Part shown: piece by piece, positions 52,609 to 60,372 of the stretch | Numbering within the stretch: position 1 is the first letter of the stretch | How the letters are laid out: each line of letters begins with the position of its first letter | Origin: Comamonas terrae | Lineage (GTDB): Bacteria; Pseudomonadota; Gammaproteobacteria; Burkholderiales; Burkholderiaceae_C | NCBI RefSeq assembly: GCF_001544075.1 | Contig: NZ_BCNT01000001.1 | Span: forward strand, 124,001 to 188,000 | Direction of reading: 5' to 3' | Length of the DNA: 64,000 nt | Notes under the pieces: generated by a model | Databases searched by the model: none | What the model was told of the DNA's origin: nothing | What the model saw: the letters and a program-made list of their open reading frames with translations, nothing else | Program-made: the position numbers and the translations under genes

Positions 52609-53699
52609 GCCGCGGCGGCCTTCACGAATTCCTCGACGGCCAGCGAGCAGCCCTTGGCGGCAGCACCTTCGGCGCGCCCGAGCAATAGGAAGCCTCCGTC
52701 CGCCCACAGGCCCACGTCCTCGGTCAGGATGGTGGTGACCGCGTTGTAGTTGGCCAGGTCGCAGTGCACGAGGATGCCGCGCTCGCCGGGCGCCACGCTG
52801 CGGCCGGTGACGGGTTCGACCAGGCGCGAGCGTATCCAGTGCGGACCCGACTTGATCGAGGGCAGCGTGGCGTTGCCGTCGTCGTAGAACTGCGTGCTCA
52901 GCTCGGTCATGCCGTACATGTTGATGCAGTGCGTGCGCGGCACGCCCAGCAGTTGCGACAGATCGGCGTAGAACTCTTCGAGCGGCAGCTCGCGCGACTG
53001 GCCCTTGTAGCCGCCCGTGTCCAGGATGCGGCTGCCCGCGGGCAGGCGGAAGCTGCGGCCTTCGGCGCGCAGCGCGTCCATCACATGCACCAGGCTGAAG
53101 CTCGCGCCCAGCAGCGCATAGGGCTGGCCGCTGCGCTCGGCCTCCTGCAGCGCCGCGCACAGGCCGGGCATATCCAGGCCCTCGGGCGTGAGCCAGTAGC
53201 GGCTGCCTTCCGTGCCGAATTCGGACCTGGCCAGCGCCAGGTAGTGCGCCAGCGACGAGTTGGGCATGGCCTGCTCGTCGGGAAAGAGGATGCCCATGGG
53301 CAGGCGCTCCACGCCCCGCATGAAGCGCCGGGCAAAGTTGCGCGTCATCGACAGGTCGTAGACCTCAAGCTTGGGATGAAAGTGGCGCCCGCGCGCGGCC
53401 AGGCCCTTGGCCTGGCCCGTGGTGCCGCTGGTCATGAACACGCGCTCGGCGGGCGAGGCCGGCTCGCTGCGCAGTTCCATGGCCTTGAAGGCGTCGATGG
53501 GCACGGCCGGGATGTCGCTCCAGGTCTTCACGTTGCGCGGCGTGGCGCCGCGCCGCTGGCAGAAGCTGCGGAACGGCGCGTTGGATTCGTACTGGTAGGC
53601 GAAGAGCCTGAGCGCGAGCTGGTCGAACTGGTCGTCGGTGCAGCCGTCCATCGCGATGAATGCGAGCAGGTCGGCGACCAGTGAAGCGGCCTTGTCCAT
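52605..53699 (-). CDS. LuxE-like acyl-protein synthetase
   Basis: Adenylate-forming enzyme of the LuxE family, which activates a carboxylic acid with ATP and hands the acyl group to LuxC. 364 residues. The ATP phosphate-binding loop is TSGTTGQAKG at 90-99, and INMYGMTELSTQFYDD (259-274) is the core motif near the adenylate site; the ending EEFVKA is LuxE-like. The ATG at 53699 has AAGGA seven bases upstream. First gene of the operon; its leader is the TPP riboswitch. Always paired with LuxC in known fatty-acid reductases, as here. Confidence 0.88.
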   Translation of the reverse strand: MDKAASLVADLLAFIAMDGCTDDQFDQLALRLFAYQYESNAPFRSFCQRRGATPRNVKTWSDIPAVPIDAFKAMELRSEPASPAERVFMTSGTTGQAKGLAARGRHFHPKLEVYDLSMTRNFARRFMRGVERLPMGILFPDEQAMPNSSLAHYLALARSEFGTEGSRYWLTPEGLDMPGLCAALQEAERSGQPYALLGASFSLVHVMDALRAEGRSFRLPAGSRILDTGGYKGQSRELPLEEFYADLSQLLGVPRTHCINMYGMTELSTQFYDDGNATLPSIKSGPHWIRSRLVEPVTGRSVAPGERGILVHCDLANYNAVTTILTEDVGLWADGGFLLLGRAEGAAAKGCSLAVEEFVKAAAA

Positions 53700-53705
53700 G
53701 GAATT

Positions 53706-53737
53706 CCTTCGAGAGCTGGGACGTGATGCTCCGAAGG
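53706..53737 (-). promoter_or_regulatory. Possible Shine-Dalgarno sequestering stem of the luxE leader
   Basis: On the minus strand CCTTCGGAG (53729-53737) can pair with CTC-T-CGAAGG (53706-53715), nine pairs with one bulge. The second arm contains the AAGGA ribosome site of the luxE-like gene. This fits translational shut-off when TPP is bound, the usual mode in proteobacteria. Pairing was found by eye only. Confidence 0.5.
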
Positions 53738-53781
53738 CTCCCGCCCGTGGCGCCGGCAAATGCGGCCACGTGGGAATGCAA

Positions 53782-53854
53782 GCTCTTCTTCCGCCGGAAT
53801 GACCCGGTTCAAGTTCTCGGGTGTGGATCTCAGCACTGGCGTGCACCCCGGAGC
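53782..53854 (-). ncRNA. TPP riboswitch (THI element)
   Basis: The minus strand carries the conserved THI-box parts in order: CGGGGTGC, GCTGAGAT, ACACCCG, GAACTTGAACCGGGTCATTC (the pyrimidine and pyrophosphate-helix core), then CCGGCGGAAG. GCTC at the 5' end pairs with GAGC at the 3' end as stem P1. It lies about 83 bases before the luxE-like start. A TATGAT -10 hexamer is seen just upstream (53863-53868). Binding TPP should lower expression of the luxE-luxC-thiZXY operon. Confidence 0.95.
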
Positions 53855-54005
53855 GGACGGCTATCATACCGCAGCGGTGCCGGTCGGCTCCTTCCAGGAT
53901 TGAAAGCATGTTCACGATCTCCGCACTGCCGCGCGGAAGCGCCATCGGAGCGGGCTTTGTACAACGGGCACAGCCGCCGGCAGCTCTCAAATTTATGATG
54001 GCGCC

Positions 54006-54992
54006 ATGACTGCCCCCCAGCCATCTCCCGACGACATCGACCCCGCACTGGCCCGCACGCTGCAGCGCTTTGCCCGGCTGGATGCCGACACCGCCACGCC
54101 CGGCCTATGCTATGCACAGCGCCGGCGCCGGCTGAGCGAGCTGCAGGCGCGGCTGATCCGTTCGCCGCTGCCCAGCATTGCACGGCAGGACCACTTCCTG
54201 GCGGCAGAAGGCCGCGAGATCTGTGTGAGAAGCTATCAGAAGAAAGGCCAGCCGGCCCGGCAGACGCTGGTATGGCTGCATGGCGGCGGCTGGATGGTCG
54301 GCGACCTGAACACGCATGACGACCTGTGCGAGCACCTTGCACATTTCACCGGCCACTGCGTGCTGTCGGTCCACTACCGCAGAACGCCCGAAAACCCGTT
54401 TCCCGCGCCGCTGGACGATGTGATGGCCGTGCTGCAATGGCTGCACCGCGAACAGGGCAGCGCCCGCGTGCTGCTGGGCGGAGACAGCGCGGGCGGCCAT
54501 CTGGCGCTGGCCGCCGTCGTGCGCCAGCTGCAGGAGAAAGGTTCTGGCCCGATGGCGGGCGCATGCATCGCAGCGCTCCTGCTGCTCTATCCGCCGCTGC
54601 TGCCGGATGCCCGGACGTCCAGCATGCAGGCCTTTGCCGAGGGCTACGGCCTGACGCCGCAGGCCATGCAACGCTACTGGCAGGATCTGGGCCAGCCCCG
54701 GGGCATCGCCGCGCAGTGGCTGACGCCAGGCCGCTGCGATGCCGAGATGGCCCGGCTTCCCCCCACCGTCGTCATGACGGCCAGCCATGACATATTGCGC
54801 GACGAGGGCGAAACCTTCGCCCTGCGCGCACAGCAGCTCGGCGCGCCCGTGCAGCTGCTGCGCGCGCCGGGCATGGTGCACGGCTTTGCCCGCATGCTCG
54901 CGGCCAGTGCGGCCGCACGCCAGCAGGTGGAACAGGCCTGCGCGGCGCTCACGCAGCTGCAGGTTGCGCATCCCTGCACCCAGGGCAAATGA
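54006..54992 (+). CDS. Alpha/beta-hydrolase, HSL-type esterase
   Basis: Carboxylesterase of the hormone-sensitive-lipase (family IV) group, 328 residues, cytoplasmic. The oxyanion motif is HGGGW at 92-96, the nucleophile Ser161 is in GGDSAGG, the acid is Asp262 (or Asp266) in ASHDILRDEG, and His292 is in GMVHGF. Natural substrate unknown, probably short-chain esters. It diverges from the riboswitch operon but shows no riboswitch itself. Confidence 0.88.
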   Translation: MTAPQPSPDDIDPALARTLQRFARLDADTATPGLCYAQRRRRLSELQARLIRSPLPSIARQDHFLAAEGREICVRSYQKKGQPARQTLVWLHGGGWMVGDLNTHDDLCEHLAHFTGHCVLSVHYRRTPENPFPAPLDDVMAVLQWLHREQGSARVLLGGDSAGGHLALAAVVRQLQEKGSGPMAGACIAALLLLYPPLLPDARTSSMQAFAEGYGLTPQAMQRYWQDLGQPRGIAAQWLTPGRCDAEMARLPPTVVMTASHDILRDEGETFALRAQQLGAPVQLLRAPGMVHGFARMLAASAAARQQVEQACAALTQLQVAHPCTQGK

Positions 54993-55082
54993 GCTTTGCG
55001 TCCCGCATGCGCCAAGGGAAAGGCATCCGGGTGTACTCTGGCCTTATCCGGAATCACATCCATTCAAGCCCTGTGCGCAATC

Positions 55083-55117
55083 CCATCAAGCGCCAGCCGC
55101 TCTTTTTTCGATAGCAA
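55083..55117. repeat. Dispersed intergenic repeat, copy 5 (half element)
   Basis: CATCAAGCGCCAGCCGCTC followed by TTTTTTCGATAGCAATG carries the right arm of the palindrome family. It runs directly into the start codon of the deaminase gene, so it forms part of that gene's leader. Confidence 0.6.
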
Positions 55118-55578
55118 TGAAATCCCATCAGGAACTGATGCGCCAGGCCGTTGACCTGGCCCATGAAAACCGCCTGCGCGGCGGGCGCCCGTTCGGCGCC
55201 GTGCTCGCGCGGGACGGAGAAGTCATCTCCACCGGCGTGAACGGCATTGTTGCCAGCCACGATCCCAGCACCCATGCCGAGATGGAAGCCATCCGCGCGG
55301 GCACGCGCAAGCTGGCCAACCCCAGCCTGGCCGGCCTGACGATCTACGCCAGCGGCCACCCCTGCCCCATGTGCCTGGCTGCCCTCGTCATGGGCGGCGC
55401 CAAGCAGGTGTTCTTCGCCTTCGACAACCAGGATGCCGCGCCCTACGGCATGTCCAGCGAAGCCGCCTACCAGCGGCTGCGCCTGCCTCTGGCGCCGCCG
55501 CCGCTGCCAATCGAGCGCATAGCCACCGGCATCCGCGCCGAGCAGCTCTACGGCGACGAGCCCTGGCCCCAGGCCTGA
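55117..55578 (+). CDS. Nucleoside/nucleobase deaminase (CDA fold)
   Basis: Zinc-dependent deaminase of the cytidine-deaminase superfamily, 153 residues. Zinc and catalytic residues are His53-Ala-Glu55 and Cys83-x-x-Cys86 in PCPMC. The N-terminal RPFGAVLARDGEVI is typical of the guanine deaminase/TadA-like subgroup, as is the C-terminal run EQLYGDEPW. The substrate may be guanine or another purine or pyrimidine base; tRNA adenosine deaminase is less likely because the tRNA-binding C-terminus differs. Start chosen at the ATG with AGCA upstream; no strong ribosome site is present. Confidence 0.82.
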   Translation: MKSHQELMRQAVDLAHENRLRGGRPFGAVLARDGEVISTGVNGIVASHDPSTHAEMEAIRAGTRKLANPSLAGLTIYASGHPCPMCLAALVMGGAKQVFFAFDNQDAAPYGMSSEAAYQRLRLPLAPPPLPIERIATGIRAEQLYGDEPWPQA

Positions 55579-55699
55579 AGCCCTCAGGAACCGCGCACCC
55601 GGGGCCTGCTCCGACGGCACAAAAAATTCTCCAACAAGCCCTTTTCCACGGGACGGCTGCCCTTGCGCCCCGCCAGGCGCCGCCGGCCCGGACCGACCC

Positions 55700-56941
55700 A
55701 TGTCCACATCCAATGCTTCACCGCGCCATGTGCCGCCACTTCTATGGCTGGCCGTGGTCGTTCTGGTCACCATCAATCTGCGCCCCTTCCTCACCGCATC
55801 CGGCCCGCTGGGACAGGCCATACAGAGTGCCACGGGCATGGACCTGCGCACCTTCTCCTGGCTGACGCTGCTGCCCATGGCGCTGATGGGCGCCGGCGCC
55901 TGGCTGGCGCCTTCCGCGCTGCAGCGCCTGGGGGCGCGGCGTGCGATTGCCTTCTCGCTATGCCTGATCGGCCTGGGCTGCGGGCTGCGCCTGGCCGGCT
56001 CCAGCAGCTGGATGCTGATCGCCACGGCCGGCCTGTGCGGCTGCGGCGTGGCCCTGGTGCAGGGCATCTTCCCGGGGCTGATCAAGCGCCAGTCGCCGCA
56101 CAACGTGGCTCCCATGATGGGCCTGTACTCCGGTGCCCTCATGGGCGGCGGCGCGCTGGGCGCCCAGATCTCGCCGCTGGCCGTGCAATGGGGCTGGAGC
56201 TGGCAGGCCGCGCTGGCCATGTGGGTGATCCCCGTGCTGGTCGCCCTGCCCCTGGCCTGGCATGCGCTGGGCCTGATGCAGGCCACATCCACCGCACCGC
56301 GCCCCAAGGGCGGCACGGCCGCCCCTGCCGCAGCCAGCGATACCGGCTGGCTGATGCGCCGCGGCCGCACCTGGCTGCTGCTGCTGAGCTTTGGCGTGAT
56401 GAACGGCGGCTATGCCTCGACCGTGGCCTGGCTGGCGCCCTTCTACCAGACCCATGGCTGGACGGCCACGCAAAGCGGTTCGCTGGTGGCCATTCTGTCC
56501 ATAGCCCAGGCCGCCTCGGCCCTGGCCATGCCCGCGCTGGCCGCGCGCAGCACGGACCGCCGCCCCTGGGTGCTGGCTACGCTGCTGATGCAGATTGCCG
56601 GCTTTGCGGGCCTGGCCTGGTGGCCCGACGCCTTTCCCACGCTCAACGGCATTGTGCTGGGCATGGGCCTGGGAGGCTGCTTTTCGCTCTTCATGGTGGT
56701 GGCGCTGGACCACCTGCCCTCGCCCACGCAGGCCGGCGCACTCAACGCCCTCATGCAGGGCGGCGGCTTCATTTTGGCCGCGCTGGCGCCGTGGATCATG
56801 GCCCAGCTGCTGCAGCTCAGCGGCAGCTGGATCACGGGCTGGCTCTACCAGGCCAGCGCCGCAGCGGTGGTCGGCATGCTGATGCTGCGCTTCAATCCCC
56901 GGCACTATGCGAGCGCGATGCGGGCACCCGAGCTGCATTGA
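55700..56941 (+). CDS. MFS transporter, CynX/NimT type
   Basis: Inner-membrane MFS protein of 413 residues with 12 hydrophobic segments. The first helix pair contains NLRPFLTASGPLGQAIQ, the N-L-R-P signature of the CynX/NimT (cyanate/2-nitroimidazole) family, and later SGALMGGGALGAQISP. Substrate unknown. It follows the deaminase by 121 bases on the same strand; a functional link, such as uptake or export of a nitrogen compound, is possible but not shown. Confidence 0.86.
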   Translation: MSTSNASPRHVPPLLWLAVVVLVTINLRPFLTASGPLGQAIQSATGMDLRTFSWLTLLPMALMGAGAWLAPSALQRLGARRAIAFSLCLIGLGCGLRLAGSSSWMLIATAGLCGCGVALVQGIFPGLIKRQSPHNVAPMMGLYSGALMGGGALGAQISPLAVQWGWSWQAALAMWVIPVLVALPLAWHALGLMQATSTAPRPKGGTAAPAAASDTGWLMRRGRTWLLLLSFGVMNGGYASTVAWLAPFYQTHGWTATQSGSLVAILSIAQAASALAMPALAARSTDRRPWVLATLLMQIAGFAGLAWWPDAFPTLNGIVLGMGLGGCFSLFMVVALDHLPSPTQAGALNALMQGGGFILAALAPWIMAQLLQLSGSWITGWLYQASAAAVVGMLMLRFNPRHYASAMRAPELH

Positions 56942-57086
56942 TTGTTTCAGCTTTAGAAATAATATGTTGTGCAATGCAGCATTTTTCTGAAGCCGCTTCG
57001 CTTCTAAAGTTCAGGCCATGGGTTCGACGCCACAACGCGATTTCCGCGGCGGACACCGGCCCCACACTCGAAGTGAAGGAAAGAAA

Positions 57087-57386
57087 ATGAAAAACACCAG
57101 CCGCATCGCTCTTGCCGCCGCCGTGGCCCTGTCTGCCATTGCCGCCCAGGCCGGCCAGGACTTTACCGCCGACCATTACCCACCGCAGGTGCAAAGCCAA
57201 AGCACGCTGACACGCGCCGAAGTCATCCACGAACTCAAGCTGGCCCAGGAACAGGGCACACTGCCCAACTACGACTTCACCTATGTCAGCCCCAGGCAGG
57301 AACAGGCCTCGACCGTGACGCGCGCCCAGGTCCGCGCCGAAACGCTGGCTGCCATGCAAAACGGCGGACTGAGCTTCGGCAGCTAA
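57087..57386 (+). CDS. Small secreted DUF4148-type protein
   Basis: A 99-residue exported protein of unknown function. A Sec signal peptide (MKNTSRIALAAAVALSAIAAQA) is followed by two similar short units: TLTRAEVIHELKLAQEQG and TVTRAQVRAETLAAMQNG, the T-R-A-(E/Q)-V repeat of DUF4148, a family common in Burkholderiales. The ribosome site AAGGA lies 7 bases upstream. A strong terminator follows. Confidence 0.85.
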   Translation: MKNTSRIALAAAVALSAIAAQAGQDFTADHYPPQVQSQSTLTRAEVIHELKLAQEQGTLPNYDFTYVSPRQEQASTVTRAQVRAETLAAMQNGGLSFGS

Positions 57387-57404
57387 GCCCCGCGGCCGCC
57401 CATG

Positions 57405-57429
57405 AAAAATGCCCCTTTCGGGGCATTTT
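57405..57429. terminator. Bidirectional terminator between the DUF4148 gene and gntP
   Basis: AAAATGCCCC and GGGGCATTTT form a perfect 10-base stem with loop TTTC, giving a T-run on both strands. Confidence 0.93.
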
Positions 57430-57468
57430 GTGTTTCTGCGCAGGCCGTGCTGGCAATGCAGCCATGCT

Positions 57469-58854
57469 TCAATGGACGGGCATGGCCGCATTGAAGATCA
57501 GCACCATGACCAGGCCCACCACGGCGACGATGGACTGCACCACCGAAATCGTCTTGGTGGCTTCGCCCATGGTCATGCCGAAGGATTCCTTGACCATCCA
57601 GAAGCCCGCGTGGTTGGCATAGTTGAAGAACAGCGAGCCGCAGCCGATGGACAGGGCCAGCAAAGGCAGGTTCAGGCTGGGATCGGCTCCGGCCAGCGGG
57701 GCAAGCAGGCCGGCCGCGCCCACGATGCCCACGGTGGCCGAGCCGGTGGAGACCGACAGCAGCATGGCGATCAGCCAGCCCAGGATCAGCGGCGGGAAGG
57801 CAAACTGCTGCGTGAGGTTCACGATGGCATCGCCCACCTTGGCGCTGGTCAGCATCTGCTGGAAGGCGCCGCCGCCCGCAATGATCATGATGATCGAGGC
57901 AATCGGCTTGAGGCTCTTGCCCAGCGCATCGCGCAGCTTTTCCGTGTCGCCGCCGCGCGCGACCACCAGGGCCACGATGGCGAACAGTACTCCCAGCAGC
58001 ATGGCGATCAGCGGATTGCCCAGAAAGCCCGCCACCTGCATGGCCGGGCTGTTCTTGGGCAGCACCATCTCGGCCACCGCATGGACCAGCATCAGGATAG
58101 CCGGCAGCAGCGCCGCCAGCACGCCCAGGCCGATGCCGGGCCGCTGCGCGTTGTCGGCTTTTTCGGTGATGGTGAACTGGTCCAGCAGCGTCTGGTCGGG
58201 CCTGGTGCTCATGCGCGGGGAGATGAAGGCGCCGTAGAGCGGGCCGCCGAGAATCATGGCGGGTATGGCCGCCAGGAAGCCGTACAGCATGGTGGGGCCC
58301 ACGGCCGTCTTGAGCGTGGCAATCGCGGTCAGCGGACCCGGATGGGGCGGCACCATGCCATGCATGGCGGCAAGCGCCGAGATCACGGGCACGCCGACGT
58401 ACACATAGGCCGACCCCTTGAAACGGGCATGGCCCTCCAGCTTGCGCGCCACGCTGAATATCAGCGGCAGCATGACGACCAGGCCCACCTCGAAAAACAT
58501 CGGTATGCCCACGATGAAGGCCACCAGGGTCATGGCCCAGGGAATCATGCGGTCCGAAGCATGCTTCAGGATGGCTTCGGCGATCTGCTCCGTGATGCCG
58601 GCGTCGGCCAGAATCTTGCCGAGCATGGCGCCCAGCGCGATCACCACACCTACCGCGCCCAGCGTCTTGCCGGCGCCGTTGGTCAGTTGCTTGACGATGT
58701 TGCCCGGCTCCATGCCGGTCGCAAAGCCCACTCCGACGGAAACGACGAGCAGCGCCAGAAGCGGGTGCATCTTCAGGCGCGACACGATGAGCGCGACCAG
58801 CACCAGTACGCTGACCAGGGCGGTCAGCAACAGCTGTATGTCTAGATGGGTCAT
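57469..58854 (-). CDS. GntP-family gluconate/organic acid permease
   Basis: Inner-membrane proton symporter of the GntP family, 461 residues, with 12-14 helices. Family stretches are GAMLGKILADAGITEQIA, MFFEVGLVVMLPLIF, MVPPHPGP and GSATVGIVGAAG. Substrate could be gluconate, 2-keto-3-deoxygluconate, glycerate or related hydroxyacids; no kinase or dehydratase is coded next to it. The ATG at 58854 (MTHLDIQLL) is preferred to one 13 codons upstream. Confidence 0.92.
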   Translation of the reverse strand: MTHLDIQLLLTALVSVLVLVALIVSRLKMHPLLALLVVSVGVGFATGMEPGNIVKQLTNGAGKTLGAVGVVIALGAMLGKILADAGITEQIAEAILKHASDRMIPWAMTLVAFIVGIPMFFEVGLVVMLPLIFSVARKLEGHARFKGSAYVYVGVPVISALAAMHGMVPPHPGPLTAIATLKTAVGPTMLYGFLAAIPAMILGGPLYGAFISPRMSTRPDQTLLDQFTITEKADNAQRPGIGLGVLAALLPAILMLVHAVAEMVLPKNSPAMQVAGFLGNPLIAMLLGVLFAIVALVVARGGDTEKLRDALGKSLKPIASIIMIIAGGGAFQQMLTSAKVGDAIVNLTQQFAFPPLILGWLIAMLLSVSTGSATVGIVGAAGLLAPLAGADPSLNLPLLALSIGCGSLFFNYANHAGFWMVKESFGMTMGEATKTISVVQSIVAVVGLVMVLIFNAAMPVH

Positions 58855-59106
58855 GGATGAACCTCGGTTTTGGCTGGCTGCTTCAACGCACACCCCGCAG
58901 GCCCATGTTAAGAAGGCGCGAACGCGTCAGCTGTAGGCTGTCGCCGTTCGCGCGATGCGCAGTGGAGCAGGAAGTGCCGCGCCGGAGGCGGCCGCCCATG
59001 TTGTGGTATTGATCTAGGGTTGGCCCGGATTGTGCGCTTTTTGTATGGACAATACTGATGCGGATATTACGTAGGAACGGGAAAGCGCCCGCATGGCCGG
59101 CGGCAC

Positions 59107-59129
59107 AAAAAAAAAGCCCCATGCGGGGC
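59107..59129 (-). terminator. Rho-independent terminator after the HD-Pnk gene
   Basis: On the minus strand GCCCC-GCAT-GGGGC is followed by nine T residues, six bases past the stop codon. It closes the RNA ligase/HD-Pnk unit. Confidence 0.9.
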
Positions 59130-59134
59130 ATTTC

Positions 59135-60286
59135 TCAAGGGCGCTCTGAAGCCAGCAGCTGCAGGCCATGGGCTTCGGTGGGCAGGGGCACTTCCCAGCG
59201 GTGCAGCATGGACAGCAGCGCCGCATTGGACAGCGTGGTGTCGCGGTTGCGGTTGCGCTCCAGCAGCACGGGCTTGGCAGCCTCCAGGTGCACCAGCTGC
59301 ACGCGGGCGCCATAGGCCAGGCACAGGTCCACGGATTTGCCGCGCATCTGGCGCGACAGATGCGTGGCATTCCAGACAAAGGGCGCACCGGCGCGCAGCA
59401 AGGCCCTGGCCTTGTCCACGGCAAGGTGGGCCGCCGCGCCTTCGTTCTGCCCGTGACGCAGGCCCAGCTCGGCGCGCGCATCGTCGAACGACACCACGGG
59501 CAGGCCTGGATGGTGCTGCGCCACCCAGGTGTTCTTGCCCGAAGCCGGCAGCCCGCACATCACCACCACCTGCGAGCCCGGCTCCTCGTGCAGCGCATAG
59601 TCCGGATGCAGCTCGGCACCGCGGAAATAGCGCACCGCAGTCTCGGCCGACGCAAACCGGCGCGGCGTGCGCAGGCAGCCCTCCTCCAGCGCCAGCTCCC
59701 GCAGCAGCTCGATGTTGACCAGGACGTTGCCCACATCGGGGCAGATGCGGCCGCGAATATCGGCCCGCGCCAGCAGCACCAGCAGATGCAGGTCGACCTG
59801 CCAGGATAGTTCGCGCACGATGAATTCGGGCGACAGGCCGCGGCGCGAATCCGCAAATGCAAAGAACGGCATCTGGTGCACGGCGATCAGCCGGCATATC
59901 GCCTCGCGCTGGGCCACGGGCGCGCCCGCTTCCCAGAGCATGAGGCGCGCATCAAGGGCGCCCTTGCGCGAGTGGCCGGGCTGCGAGATACGGCCATGGT
60001 CATCGACCTGCGTGGTCGAACACTTGGCCACATCGTGCAGCAACGCGGCCAGGAACACGGTCTCGCGCTCGGCCGGCGCCAGCCGCGCATAGTCGCCGTC
60101 CTCCAGCAGCTCGCGCACCACCATCTGCGTATGCGTCCACACGTCGCCTTCGGCATGGAACACCGGGTCCTGCGGCGTGGTCCTGGCCAGCTCTAGCTGC
60201 GGAAAGGCCTGCAGGCAGGCCGCCCAGTCCACATCGTCGCCGGCCGCATGCGGCACCAGGGCCGCCATCTGTTTCCAGCTCCACAT
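59135..60286 (-). CDS. HD-Pnk: HD phosphoesterase fused to polynucleotide kinase
   Basis: End-healing enzyme of 383 residues. Residues 40-190 form an HD domain (His44, THT at 51-53, His84-Asp85 in LLHDVAK, His105, His137), which in the Runella HD-Pnk removes 2',3'-cyclic or 3' phosphates. Residues 238-383 form a 5'-OH polynucleotide kinase with P-loop GLPASGKNTW (245-254), SFDDAR and a lid arginine region RNRNRDTTL. It lies 72 bases downstream of an RNA ligase gene on the same strand. Together these supply healing and sealing of broken RNA. Function is from family knowledge. Confidence 0.87.
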   Translation of the reverse strand: MWSWKQMAALVPHAAGDDVDWAACLQAFPQLELARTTPQDPVFHAEGDVWTHTQMVVRELLEDGDYARLAPAERETVFLAALLHDVAKCSTTQVDDHGRISQPGHSRKGALDARLMLWEAGAPVAQREAICRLIAVHQMPFFAFADSRRGLSPEFIVRELSWQVDLHLLVLLARADIRGRICPDVGNVLVNIELLRELALEEGCLRTPRRFASAETAVRYFRGAELHPDYALHEEPGSQVVVMCGLPASGKNTWVAQHHPGLPVVSFDDARAELGLRHGQNEGAAAHLAVDKARALLRAGAPFVWNATHLSRQMRGKSVDLCLAYGARVQLVHLEAAKPVLLERNRNRDTTLSNAALLSMLHRWEVPLPTEAHGLQLLASERP

Positions 60287-60329
60287 AAAAACTCCTTTCG
60301 CCGCAGCCCTCTTCGTTCGCTACGGTCTT

Positions 60330-60372
60330 GATAGCTTTCAACGCTTGGCAGACAAGCGTTACCAGTATTTTT
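60330..60372. repeat. Dispersed intergenic palindromic repeat, copy 6
   Basis: GATAGCTTTCAACGCTTG-GCAGA-CAAGCGTTACCAGTATTTTTT has perfect arms AACGCTTG (60340-60347) and CAAGCGTT (60353-60360). It fills the gap between the RNA ligase and HD-Pnk genes and overlaps the ligase stop codon, so it could weaken read-through between them. Confidence 0.8.

Noticed and set aside
47627-53699. A bioluminescence (lux) operon
   Set aside because: LuxC and LuxE homologues are present but luxA, luxB and luxD are not, and the TPP riboswitch and thiamine-type importer point elsewhere.
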